A stretch of 64,000 nt of DNA from NCBI GenBank assembly GCA_009746045.1, contig RPFO01000050.1, forward strand, positions 5,457,728 through 5,521,727, read 5' to 3'. Below, in pieces: positions 54,768-64,000 of this stretch. The notes beneath the pieces were generated by a model that did no database searches, was not told where the DNA came from, and saw only the letters and a list, made by a program, of their open reading frames with translations. The position numbers were made by a program, and so were the translations under genes. The stretch comes from Mesostigma viride. Taxonomy: Eukaryota > Streptophyta > Mesostigmatophyceae > Mesostigmatales > Mesostigmataceae. Numbering within the stretch: position 1 is the first letter of the stretch; each line of letters opens with the position of its first letter.

Positions 54768-56790
54768 TTACCGTGAGATTTCTGCCTTAAAAGAACGGAA
54801 CATTTGTGCTAACGGCTTGTTGCCTTCCTCCTCTGCAAACGCCACAGCTTGACCCATTGCCTGCTTTGCCCCCGCGGCCGCAAAATGCTTCCTGCACGCC
54901 GGGTAGGCCGCCATTAAGTTGCCCAGGTGGCTCACCAGGGCCCCCATGCGCTCCATGTACCCGGTGCCCGGGGGCCCGCGTCGCTCGTCGTGCGCCAGCA
55001 GAAACTTGAGTGCGTCCACCAGGACCTGACAGGTGGCGACCTGAGGCAGGGCGCCCAGCTGCCGCAGCCCCTCGGCATCCTTGAGCAGCGACATCAGCGC
55101 CATGCTGGCAAACATGTGTGTGGCCGCGTCCTCCCTCAGCATCCCCAGCCGCAGCGCCTCCACCAAGCTCTCCATCGCGCCGAGCCCCACAAGGAGCGCC
55201 TTGTTGGCATCGTCCCGCGCCAACCCGGTGACCGCCTTGCACGTGTGCGACTGCACCACGGGGTTGCCCTCCGCGGTGGCGATCTGGAGCACCTTCACCA
55301 CATGCGGGCACGCAGCCCGCAGCTTCCGCGCGAGGTCCTGCCCGAGGTCCGCTAGGCAAAGATGCGAGATCGTGCGGCACACGACCGACGCAAACTGCCA
55401 GCGCGGGTCACGCAGTCGACGTCCTTCGGTCAGCCAGAACGGGTGCACCGTCATGCTGCATGCGTGCACCAGGTTCTGGCACACGCGCGCCGTGGCCATC
55501 ACGTGCACATTCTCAAACATCCCTTCCGGCGCCTCGATGACCACCGAGATGGCCTCACACACCTGCATGACTGCGAGGCAATCGCACTCCTCGGCGTTGG
55601 CCGTGTGGTGGAGGACCGCGTCCAGGGCCGGCATGATGCCCCGCGAGATGCCCATATGGCCGTGGTGCCCGCACCCTGGGTCCCTGCAATCCGACGCCTG
55701 CCTGTTCAGCGCCGTCAGGGACTGGCAGCCCGCGGTGCCTGCGTTCAGGCCTTCGACGCTGCTGGCGTTTTGCTGGCCTTGAGCGCCGGTGCCGGCCCCC
55801 TTGCTGGCCCCCGCGAGGATGCTCCTCACCACTGCCTGGAATGTGCCCGCGCGCCCAAATTGATCGCATGATGAGTTGCCACCGACGGCTGTGTCGACAG
55901 TGATGCCGTAGAGGCAGCGGTGGATGACCTCGACAAGGCGCCAGGCGCGCCGCTGCGTCGCGCCCAGGAGCACCCTGGTCAGGGCGTCGATGCCGGGGCC
56001 CGTCTTGACAAAGGCGATCCTGTTGTTTTGGCTCGTACGGACCAGCCCCTCAAGCCCCGTGCACACAGGGTGGAAAGGGACCCAGGAACGACCGGATAGC
56101 GTTCTGTCCAGGGTGGCCGCGCACAGGGCGAGTGCGCCCACCTTTCCTAGAACGCGCTCCTCCTCGACGTTGGCCGTCTTGGAACGCGCGAGGAGCCGCG
56201 CGAGGGCAGAGTCGCTGCTGGCATCCCATTCCGGGAGGGTGTCATCCTTGTCGTTGTATGCATGCGAGTTGGCATTCTCAGGCATCGTGCTGGTCGCCGT
56301 GGAAAATCGCTCGTCCAGTTCTCGGGTCGCGCGTGTGACGAGCTCCAGGGCCTCGGCATCTGTGAGCGACGAAGGCTCTCCTTCAGTTGATTTCCCAGCC
56401 GGGGCTGCGAACTGCCTGCATGCCGTTTTGTGATTCGGATAGTCGGCTACTTGGCATTCCTACGCAGTGTGTCGATGGAGCATGATCAGAATTGAATGAC
56501 GGCAAAAACACCCCGTGATGTCAGACAGCACCCAAATCCCACGGCGGAAGAGACCAAGGACTTCCACAGACTTTGCAAAGCAGCAAGCAAAATATGAGAT
56601 GAACAATACAAGCGTCCTGGGTCCTGGGGCTCGAGAACCCTAGTCGTAAACAAAAGAAGGGGGGGGGGGGGGGAGGAAGAAAAGATAAACTTACTCGCGA
56701 GCAGTAGTATATAAATCGGCATCTACCGCAAGCCTTCATGTGACCCGTTCGTTCGCAGCCAGGTCTGTGACAGTACCTGAGGGATTCCAT
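54768..56790 (-). CDS. MYND-type zinc finger protein with helical-repeat body, 2 exons, 595 aa
   Basis: Exons on the minus strand: 56790-56695 (32 codons) and 56459-54768, with a 235-bp GT-AG intron in phase 0. The splice completes an N-terminal MYND finger: CHRPGC, CGRCRFIYYC, then SRECQVADYPNHKTAC (Cys7, 12, 21, 24, 30, 34, His42, Cys46; Tyr where Trp is common). MYND fingers bind proteins, often proline-rich partners. The rest is Ala/Leu-rich helices resembling armadillo/HEAT repeats (HTCKAVTGLARDDANKALLV, GLGAMESLVEALRLGML, MALMSLLKDAEGLRQLGALP), suggesting a scaffold. There is no SET domain or signal peptide, so it is probably cytosolic or nuclear. The ATG at 56790 sits five codons before the finger. 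The intron holds a run of about 16 C on the sense strand. Confidence 0.85.
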
Positions 56791-58312
56791 TTCTCATCTC
56801 GTGGCAATGTAAGCCTACCAACTTATCCTACCTCAACAAGAGCAAGAAAACCGCAGCCAGCGATTAACTCAATGCCTTTTATGTATGTGCCTTGCGGCCC
56901 ACCTCACCGACGGGAGAAAACTGAATGTCAGCAACCACCTCCCCAAACACGTATCAGTGTTACTCGGGATAATGGAACCTTGAGAACGGCTAAATGATTA
57001 GGATATGACAACACGATAATCACTTAACGCCCAGAAATGTGGACAATCCTCCTTTAAAATATGGCCGCAATATCACTGATCTACATCCCCGGGTCACGAG
57101 TCACAAAGTCACTACTAGATCACCAGTCGGCACTCTGCAGTCGGTAGTTGACACGGCCATGAAAGTGACGTAAGACTCTTACGCCTACCTGTAGTGTTAC
57201 TCACGTCAGTCACGTGCACTCATATTATGCACTGTACAGTATTATGTACTGTATGCAGAATGCAGTATGATTGTATGCACTAATAATTATAAATGTTGTA
57301 TAAAATTATGTTGTACAGTATTTCACAAGGGGAGCCGCGCCAAGGTCCCACCTCGACTAAGCGGTACCCGAAAAGTGGCGCCAAAATAGTGCTCGCCAAA
57401 CGCGACATCTTGTTCACCAAATTCCGGCCGGGCGACAGCCATCGCGGTCTGGCAGGCGATGTTGAGCGTGTAAAAAGGCGCGATCAAGGCTGAAAACTTA
57501 CGCTTATTTTCCGACAGTGATATATGATCCACCAGTATTTTTTTTCGCCATAAATTTGTGGAATCGAACAGCATATTGCGTCATTGATTCATAGGTGGGT
57601 GCCTTGGCCTGTGTGGTCGCAGATTCTCTAGATCTCTCCACCCCACCTGACTGCAAAAAAAAAATTCCCGATGAAGCGCGCCCTAAAATCGGTTGTATAT
57701 ATGATCATGAACGATGCATTTCTAGATTCTAGAGGCCTTGACCCAACGACTTTTTTTTAATTACCGCTGCAGTTTTCTGCTCCGGCCGAGCTACTGCGTA
57801 CTTATTTCGACCAATTTGAAGGCTTCGTCTGAGCCTTGGCAGAGTATATATATTAAATCGTATATCAATGAGACAGCCGGCGCAGGCCAGTACGCTCCAA
57901 ACGTTGTGGTTCATGCCAGCTTTTTTTGGCAGTAAAGACGCCCGCGGCGTCGGGGTTGTCCGGTCACCACCCTCCCGACATGCACAAACTCATGCGGGCA
58001 GCACGTGCATCCCGCAACGAATTTCTGCTGCGGGATGCTTGCGGGATGGGCTCTAATTTTATTTTATTTTAAAAAATTTCTCTATTATTTTTTCTCACAC
58101 CCTTTCACCTTGCACCATTCAAGACTTGAGTTAGCTGGCCAAGAGGCGTTGACCTTGTTGCCAACGGGGAGGGAGATTCGGGGGAAGCACGGGCGCTAGC
58201 TCAAACTACCAACTTCTGACCGTAAGTCCAACATCGCCTAACTGTCTACCGTTGGTTTGTTTTATATTCTATTCCTCACCTTGCTATCCCTTTCCATCCA
58301 CTGGTCTTGGAT
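56791..58312. other. Upstream flank of the MYND gene; no gene seen
   Basis: AT-richer unique sequence with scattered short frames, none recognisable. It contains TGTACTGTATGCAG-type short repeats at about 57225-57270. The MYND gene promoter should lie near 56800-57100. Confidence 0.45.
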
Positions 58313-58771
58313 TAATTAATTAATTAGACTCGTGCTCCCGTTGGGGAGTCACGGAGCATTAACCCCGATGACTGTGGATGGATGGGTGCACACATTCCTA
58401 CCGGTCTAGTCTATCTACATTGGCTACATACTGCATCTATCTAACAACATTCTAACTACATCATCTATCTAGGCAGCCGCACGCTGCCCTAGGGGGAGCT
58501 ATCTAGCGTGCCTCCCGCGGGATTGCACACGCGGGCGCTTCCCCACTGGGGGGGGCTCGTTGTCCTCTATGACCTGGGCCCACTTGGCCTTGTCCATCAT
58601 CTTCTTCCAAATCACGGAGAGGCCTAGGCCCCCCATGTCCTCTACTAGCTGTTCTTTGAAGGTGCGGGCCTTGCGGCGTCTAACATCACTGGTCTTGGAT
58701 AGCCCGGATGACATGGAGTTGCTACTATATGCGACTCCGGACCTAGTGGGCGAGTTCATGAGTCGCGCCAC
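58313..58771 (-). mobile_element. LINE family B 3' end (ORF2 C-terminus, 3' UTR, hairpin, TTAA tail)
   Basis: The minus strand reads KARTFKEQLVEDMGGLGLSV, KKMMDKAKWAQVIEDNEPPP and a basic end stopping near 58502. A roughly 150-bp 3' UTR, the hairpin (58335-58348 on the plus strand CTCCCGTTGGGGAG) and a TTAA tail at 58313-58326 follow. It is strongly 5'-truncated. Confidence 0.85.
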
Positions 58772-59213
58772 TTGCCTTCGAGCGGGTGAAGTATCCGCGA
58801 AGAAAAGTACCTCATTGGGTAATCCGTGGCATGCCTTCAGTTCACGCCCTCATGTTCACCTTTTTTCCTCCTGTTAGCCTTTTTTTGGACTTTCAGACTT
58901 ATTTTTCGCAAACTTACCTACCTCGGGAAAAATTCAAGTACTCCCAAGCGTTAAGGCAAAAGGCCCCACAATTCCCAGTGTACAGTGCAAGTGCCTAAAG
59001 GATTGTTTGGACTATGGACCCGCTGGCGCTGCGCCACTTCTTTCGTGAGATCGGAAAACTATCTCTACGGCACGCGCGAGGACGCACTTCCAATTTCAAC
59101 TCCTTCATGCCTCCCATCTTTTAAGTGTAGGGATTTTCGCGCCGATCTTACGGCCGAGATTCCAGGATTGCGTGGCGTGACAAATTCCAGTCATGATGGC
59201 TAACAGATAGATC
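58772..59213. other. Spacer between LINE fragments; nothing recognised
   Basis: Short frames only, no motif. Confidence 0.4.
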
Positions 59214-59364
59214 ATGGGGGTGCAGGTGCCCTGGTGCACCTCGAGCAAGTGTCGTTTACAATTCCACCCTTGCAGGAAGTAGCTTAGAATGTCATACGCC
59301 CCTTCTCTGGGATATGTGCTACATTTACTCCCAACGGAGTTATGTTTCTAATTAATTAATTAAT
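59214..59364 (+). mobile_element. Short LINE-tailed repeat (SINE-like), fuller copy
   Basis: GGGGGTGCAGGTGCCCTGGT head, TTGCAGGAAGTAGCTTAGAA middle, GGGATATGTGCTACATTTAC plus CTCCCAACGGAG hairpin, then a TTAA tail. About 150 bp; matches the minus copy at 42812-42974 over its length. Confidence 0.65.
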
Positions 59365-59454
59365 CAATGGAGCTAACAGCCTGGTGTCACATGCCTAAAG
59401 GTCATTATGTTACCGCCGTCAAGGTTAACTTACCGGACGGTTTTACGTACCTGA

Positions 59455-59705
59455 TATGTGGAAGACGATTGTGCAGGCTCACACGCCGGCCCCTGTGGGC
59501 AAGCCGGCCCCTCCCCCCAGAAGGAAGGGGCGCTTTGCTGAGTAGAGTTGTTAGGGTTTTCTAGAGTAGCTTAGAGTTAGCTAAGTTCGGTTTCGCGGCT
59601 TCGCCCACCTCCATCCACTGATCCAGCAATTAAGGGAATACGTGCTACTGTCTGTGATGCTCTCCCAACGGAGTCATGTCATAATTTAATTTTACGTACC
59701 TTTTA
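59455..59705 (+). mobile_element. LINE family A 3' end, severely 5'-truncated
   Basis: It begins in the last codons of ORF2 (IVQAHTPAPVGKPAP), stops near 59545, then has a 3' UTR with GGTTTCGCGGCTTCGCCCAC, hairpin CTCCCAACGGAG and an AT tail. Confidence 0.8.
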
Positions 59706-59725
59706 ATTTAATTTTAATCAAGGAG

Positions 59726-59990
59726 ATCTCTCTCCCTTCTTTGGACTGCCATGCAGAACGCGGTGGCAGAAGATTGTCAAGGCCCTCACACGCCACCCCC
59801 TGTGGGCAAGCCACCTCCCCCCAAGAGGCGGAGGCGTTTTGATGAGGAGTGTAGTTAGGATTTAAATTTCTAGACTAGATAGCTTAGAGTTAGGTTAGTT
59901 TGCTTACGCGGCCCCTTCCACTCCACCCATCCATCAAGGAATATGTGCTACATGATCTCCCAACGGAGGCATGTTATAATTTAATTTATC
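59726..59990 (+). mobile_element. LINE family A 3' end, second truncated copy in tandem
   Basis: It begins at LSLLWTAMQN-type codons, continues to PPVGKPPPPKRRRRFDEE, stops near 59858, and ends with GGAATATGTGCTACATGATC, CTCCCAACGGAG and ATGTTATAATTTAATTT. Confidence 0.8.
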
Positions 59991-60163
59991 AAGGAGACAA
60001 TCATACGAACCTATCAAGGAGACAACGTACCTATATTGGAGTTCTCCACTTGTCTTCTTTGTCCCGCAACAAACTGAACGGTTTTCCGTGTTGTCTTCTC
60101 CCGGCCAGGGCTAAGTTTTGCAAAAAACGTAAGTCAAAAGTACTTTTTCCTCCTGTTCACTTA

Positions 60164-62003
60164 CTTACTCACTCACTCACTCACTCACTCACTCACTCAC
60201 TCACTCACTCACTCACTCACTCACTCACTCACTCACTCACTCACTCACTCACTCACTCACTCACTCACTCACTCACTCACTCACTCACTCACTCACTCAC
60301 TCACTCACTCACTCACTCACTCACTCACTCACTCACTCACTCACTCACTCACTCACTCACTCACTCACTCACTCACTCACTCACTCACTCACTCACTCAC
60401 TCACTCACTCACTCACTCACTCACTCACTCACTCACTCACTCACTCACTCACTCACTCACTCACTCACTCACTCACTCACTCACTCACTCACTCACTCAC
60501 TCACTCACTCACTCACTCACTCACTCACTCACTCACTCACTCACTCACTCACTCACTCACTCACTCACTCACTCACTCACTCACTCACTCACTCACTCAC
60601 TCACTCACTCACTCACTCACTCACTCACTCACTCACTCACTCACTCACTCACTCACTCACTCACTCACTCACTCACTCACTCACTCACTCACTCACTCAC
60701 TCACTCACTCACTCACTCACTCACTCACTCACTCACTCACTCACTCACTCACTCACTCACTCACTCACTCACTCACTCACTCACTCACTCACTCACTCAC
60801 TCACTCACTCACTCACTCACTCACTCACTCACTCACTCACTCACTCACTCACTCACTCACTCACTCACTCACTCACTCACTCACTCACTCACTCACTCAC
60901 TCACTCACTCACTCACTCACTCACTCACTCACTCACTCACTCACTCACTCACTCACTCACTCACTCACTCACTCACTCACTCACTCACTCACTCACTCAC
61001 TCACTCACTCACTCACTCACTCACTCACTCACTCACTCACTCACTCACTCACTCACTCACTCACTCACTCACTCACTCACTCACTCACTCACTCACTCAC
61101 TCACTCACTCACTCACTCACTCACTCACTCACTCACTCACTCACTCACTCACTCACTCACTCACTCACTCACTCACTCACTCACTCACTCACTCACTCAC
61201 TCACTCACTCACTCACTCACTCACTCACTCACTCACTCACTCACTCACTCACTCACTCACTCACTCACTCACTCACTCACTCACTCACTCACTCACTCAC
61301 TCACTCACTCACTCACTCACTCACTCACTCACTCACTCACTCACTCACTCACTCACTCACTCACTCACTCACTCACTCACTCACTCACTCACTCACTCAC
61401 TCACTCACTCACTCACTCACTCACTCACTCACTCACTCACTCACTCACTCACTCACTCACTCACTCACTCACTCACTCACTCACTCACTCACTCACTCAC
61501 TCACTCACTCACTCACTCACTCACTCACTCACTCACTCACTCACTCACTCACTCACTCACTCACTCACTCACTCACTCACTCACTCACTCACTCACTCAC
61601 TCACTCACTCACTCACTCACTCACTCACTCACTCACTCACTCACTCACTCACTCACTCACTCACTCACTCACTCACTCACTCACTCACTCACTCACTCAC
61701 TCACTCACTCACTCACTCACTCACTCACTCACTCACTCACTCACTCACTCACTCACTCACTCACTCACTCACTCACTCACTCACTCACTCACTCACTCAC
61801 TCACTCACTCACTCACTCACTCACTCACTCACTCACTCACTCACTCACTCACTCACTCACTCACTCACTCACTCACTCACTCACTCACTCACTCACTCAC
61901 TCACTCACTCACTCACTCACTCACTCACTCACTCACTCACTCACTCACTCACTCACTCACTCACTCACTCACTCACTCACTCACTCACTCACTCACTCAC
62001 TCA
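60164..62003. repeat. (ACTC)n microsatellite, about 1.84 kb, essentially perfect
   Basis: About 460 head-to-tail tetramers with no visible interruption. The Leu-Thr-His-Ser ORF through it is an artefact. It continues into a TTAC array at its right edge. Confidence 0.98.
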
Positions 62004-62051
62004 CCCACTTACGTACATACTTACTTACTTACTTACTTACTTACATACTTG

Positions 62052-62135
<84 letters not shown>

Positions 62136-62152
62136 TACTTACTTATTTACTT
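62004..62152. repeat. (TTAC)n microsatellite adjoining a LINE 3' end
   Basis: About 35 TTAC-type units with a few changes, lying between the (ACTC)n array and the minus-strand LINE 3' terminus at 62153. It occupies the place of that LINE's 3' tail. Confidence 0.93.
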
Positions 62153-63760
62153 ATGAATTAGACTCATGCTCCCGTTGGGGAGTCACGGAGCATTAACCTC
62201 GATGGATGGATGGATCGATGGATGGGTGCAAACAGTCCTACCGGTCTAAGCTATCTACAACAGCTATCTACAACATCTATCTAAATCTATCAACAACTCT
62301 ACCCTAGGGGACCTGTCTGGCGTGCTTCCCGTATGTTTGCACACGCGGGCGCTTCCCCACGCGGGGGGGGGCTCGTTGTCCTCTATTACCTGGGCCCACT
62401 TGGCCTTGTCCATAATCTTTTTCCAAATCACGGAGAGGCCTAGGCCCCCCATGTCCTCAGTCTACTGGCTGTTCTTTGAAGTTGCGGGCCTTGCGGCGTC
62501 GATCATCACGGGGCCCGGCCCACGTCAGGAGGTGCCGGCCAGGCTGAGCTGGGCGCAGTCCCGCGGGGGGGCCGGCCACGTGAGGTGTCTACCTGGTTGG
62601 TGCGAGCTAGGTGCCCTACTAGCTGCAGGCCGGCGCCGCTGCTGAATGGAGTGCTGGTGACTTATATGGCATGCCAAGGTACAGGTCCTCATGGCGGACA
62701 TGAGCAGCATATCCTACTCTGAAAATGGATCGCAGCATGTTGGTGACCGCGCCGTCCAGCTTGCGGGCCAGGTCGGCGGTGAGGGTCCACGTCTCGGCCC
62801 CATACGAAAGAACAGGCAGGACGAGGACCTTAAACAGGTCCTGTTTCTCGATCTTGCCCAGGGGCTTGCGCCATGCACAGGGCCCTGTCTTGGGGTAAAG
62901 CGTGCCAGGCGAGGGAGATGCGGTGGTCCACATCAGCCTCGCAGCTGGGAAGCAGGCTGCCCAGCAGCTTGACGCGGTCCCGATACAGGACTCGAGAGCC
63001 GTCAAGGATAAAGAGGTCTGGCGGTGGGTGGCTGAGCCCAATCCGCGCCAGAGCCTCTGTCTTCTTGCTGACCTCAAGCCCCACTGCACGGGCCTCGATA
63101 GCCAGGCAGTCGAGCCACGTCTGCACGTGCCCAGTGTCCTCGAAGAGGGTGGTGTCGTCTGCGTAGATGATGTCCGCCAGCCGAATCTCCGTTTCCGCTC
63201 CGCCATGCCAGAAGTGGTTAGCAACCTGCACCCCTGGTTCCCTACCCACGATGCGGGCAAATCGCTTGCGCGCCTGAATCATTACGTATTCGACAACAAT
63301 AATGAACAGGTAGGGCGACAGCACGCAGCCCTGCCACACACCCTTCTGTAAAGGGCATGGTGGCATGGTCCCGTAAGAAGTGCGCACCAAAGTGGTGGAC
63401 CCTTCATACAGGTTGCGGATGACAGCAATAAGGGGGCGGGGGATCCGGAACAGCTCGAGGATGTCCCATAGCGCAGGCCAGAAAACCGAATCGAAGGCTT
63501 TGATGAAGTCCACCAGCACGAGGTGCAAAGGGGACTCGCCAGGCTGAAGGCGTTGCAGTTCCTCCACAAGGCGGCGAGTAGCGAAGAGCGCCTGTACTGT
63601 GTTGCGACCTGAACGGAAGCCGTGCTGAGTCTCGCTGAGGTGACCGTCCAGGGCCGTGCGCAGGCGGTTCAGGATGAGCTGCATGAGAAGCTTAATTGAG
63701 GGGGGCACTTTGGATGCACACCCCTCTGTAGTTACCGGGGTCAGCTGGCGACCCCTTGTT
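62153..63760 (-). mobile_element. LINE family B copy with RT, frameshifted
   Basis: The minus strand carries RT from near 63750: LNRLRTALDGHLSETQHGFR, LVLVDFIKAFDSVFWPALWD, KGVWQGCVLSPYLFIIVVEY and LADIIYADDTTLFEDTGHVQ, open over 63708-62830. Sense then shifts frame to KIEKQDLFKVLVLPVLSYGA and ETWTLTADLARKLDGAVTNM (about 62860-62690). It decays, and ends with MGGLGLSVIWKKIMDKAKWA (62452 onward), a 3' UTR and the hairpin at about 62170-62183. It is related to family A in RT but has a different C-terminus and 3' UTR. Endonuclease and ORF1 are absent. Confidence 0.85.
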
Positions 63761-64000
63761 CTTGTACAGCATCGTGCGAAAACTGTGTTGCCAGGCCGCT
63801 GGAGGCGGTTGCGACGACAGCAGAAGGCGGTATTTACTTATACCTACTTACTTACTTACTTATCCACTGGTCCAAGAGGAACTGAAGGGGCGCTTTGCTG
63901 AGCTAGAGTAGCGCTAGCTAGGGCTTTCTAGATTAGATTAGCTAGGTTTCGTGGCTTCACCCACCTCCATCCATTAAAAAAATTAAATTAAATTATAACA
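63761..64000. other. Mixed LINE debris at the window edge
   Basis: A short TTAC run (about 63832-63860), then a plus-strand family A ORF2 stop region and 3' UTR (GGGGCGCTTTGCTGAG, then GGTTTCGTGGCTTCACCCAC). This runs into the inverse of a LINE tail (AATTAAATTAAATTATAACA), so a minus-strand copy begins at the edge. Confidence 0.6.

Noticed and set aside
54787-55380. 197-aa minus-strand Gly/Ala-rich ORF
   Set aside because: Alternative frame of the MYND-finger gene body on the same strand.
59900-62161. 753-aa open frame of Leu-Thr-His-Ser repeats
   Set aside because: It is a perfect (ACTC)n microsatellite that is open in several frames; no promoter, splice pattern or non-repeat domain.

Overview
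The window is nuclear DNA of a eukaryote. It has GT-AG spliced genes with GC-rich exons, LTR and non-LTR retrotransposons, a MITE, and very long microsatellites. The gene set (a multi-exon receptor nucleotide cyclase, a MYND-finger protein, a chromodomain Ty3/gypsy element and Ty1/copia elements) best suits a free-living protist, most likely a green alga. That is inference from gene style; the species cannot be named.

Layout. 1-3889: a minus-strand Ty3/gypsy element (start of reverse transcriptase, protease, gag) with a small RNase H1-like hybrid-binding-domain ORF. 5300-7526: a truncated plus-strand copia relic ending in its 3' LTR. 7531-19742: a plus-strand Ty3/gypsy chromovirus, 5'-truncated. 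Its integrase is split by a complete copia element (8132-15957, two 617-bp LTRs, 5-bp TSD TCACC). Its tail is disrupted by an alternating inverted-repeat array (16468-17455), and its 3' LTR is 19126-19742. 21630-41048: one plus-strand gene of 12 exons whose phases all agree, coding about 1470 aa: signal peptide, two periplasmic-binding-protein-like modules, an EGF-like segment, one transmembrane helix and two cyclase domains (C1, C2). Its introns hold nearly every kind of tandem repeat plus a TWA-type MITE. 42812-52022: a pile of non-LTR (LINE) copies of at least two families, with short elements sharing their 3' end. 52449-54013: kilobase (GAAT)/(GGAA)/(TTCC) microsatellites. 54768-56790: a two-exon minus-strand MYND-finger/helical-repeat gene (595 aa). 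58313-64000: more LINE ends around a 1.8-kb (ACTC)n array.

Two host genes are supported. The cyclase would sense a small ligand outside the cell and make a cyclic nucleotide inside. C1 keeps the two metal-binding aspartates and C2 keeps the transition-state Asn/Arg, so the two halves probably form one composite active site. The rest is mobile DNA and its decay products. The most notable signals are the receptor cyclase, a minisatellite grown from one of its exon-intron junctions, a copia-like element with its protease-like domain after the integrase, the alternating inverted array, and the 3' hairpin shared by different LINE families and short repeats.
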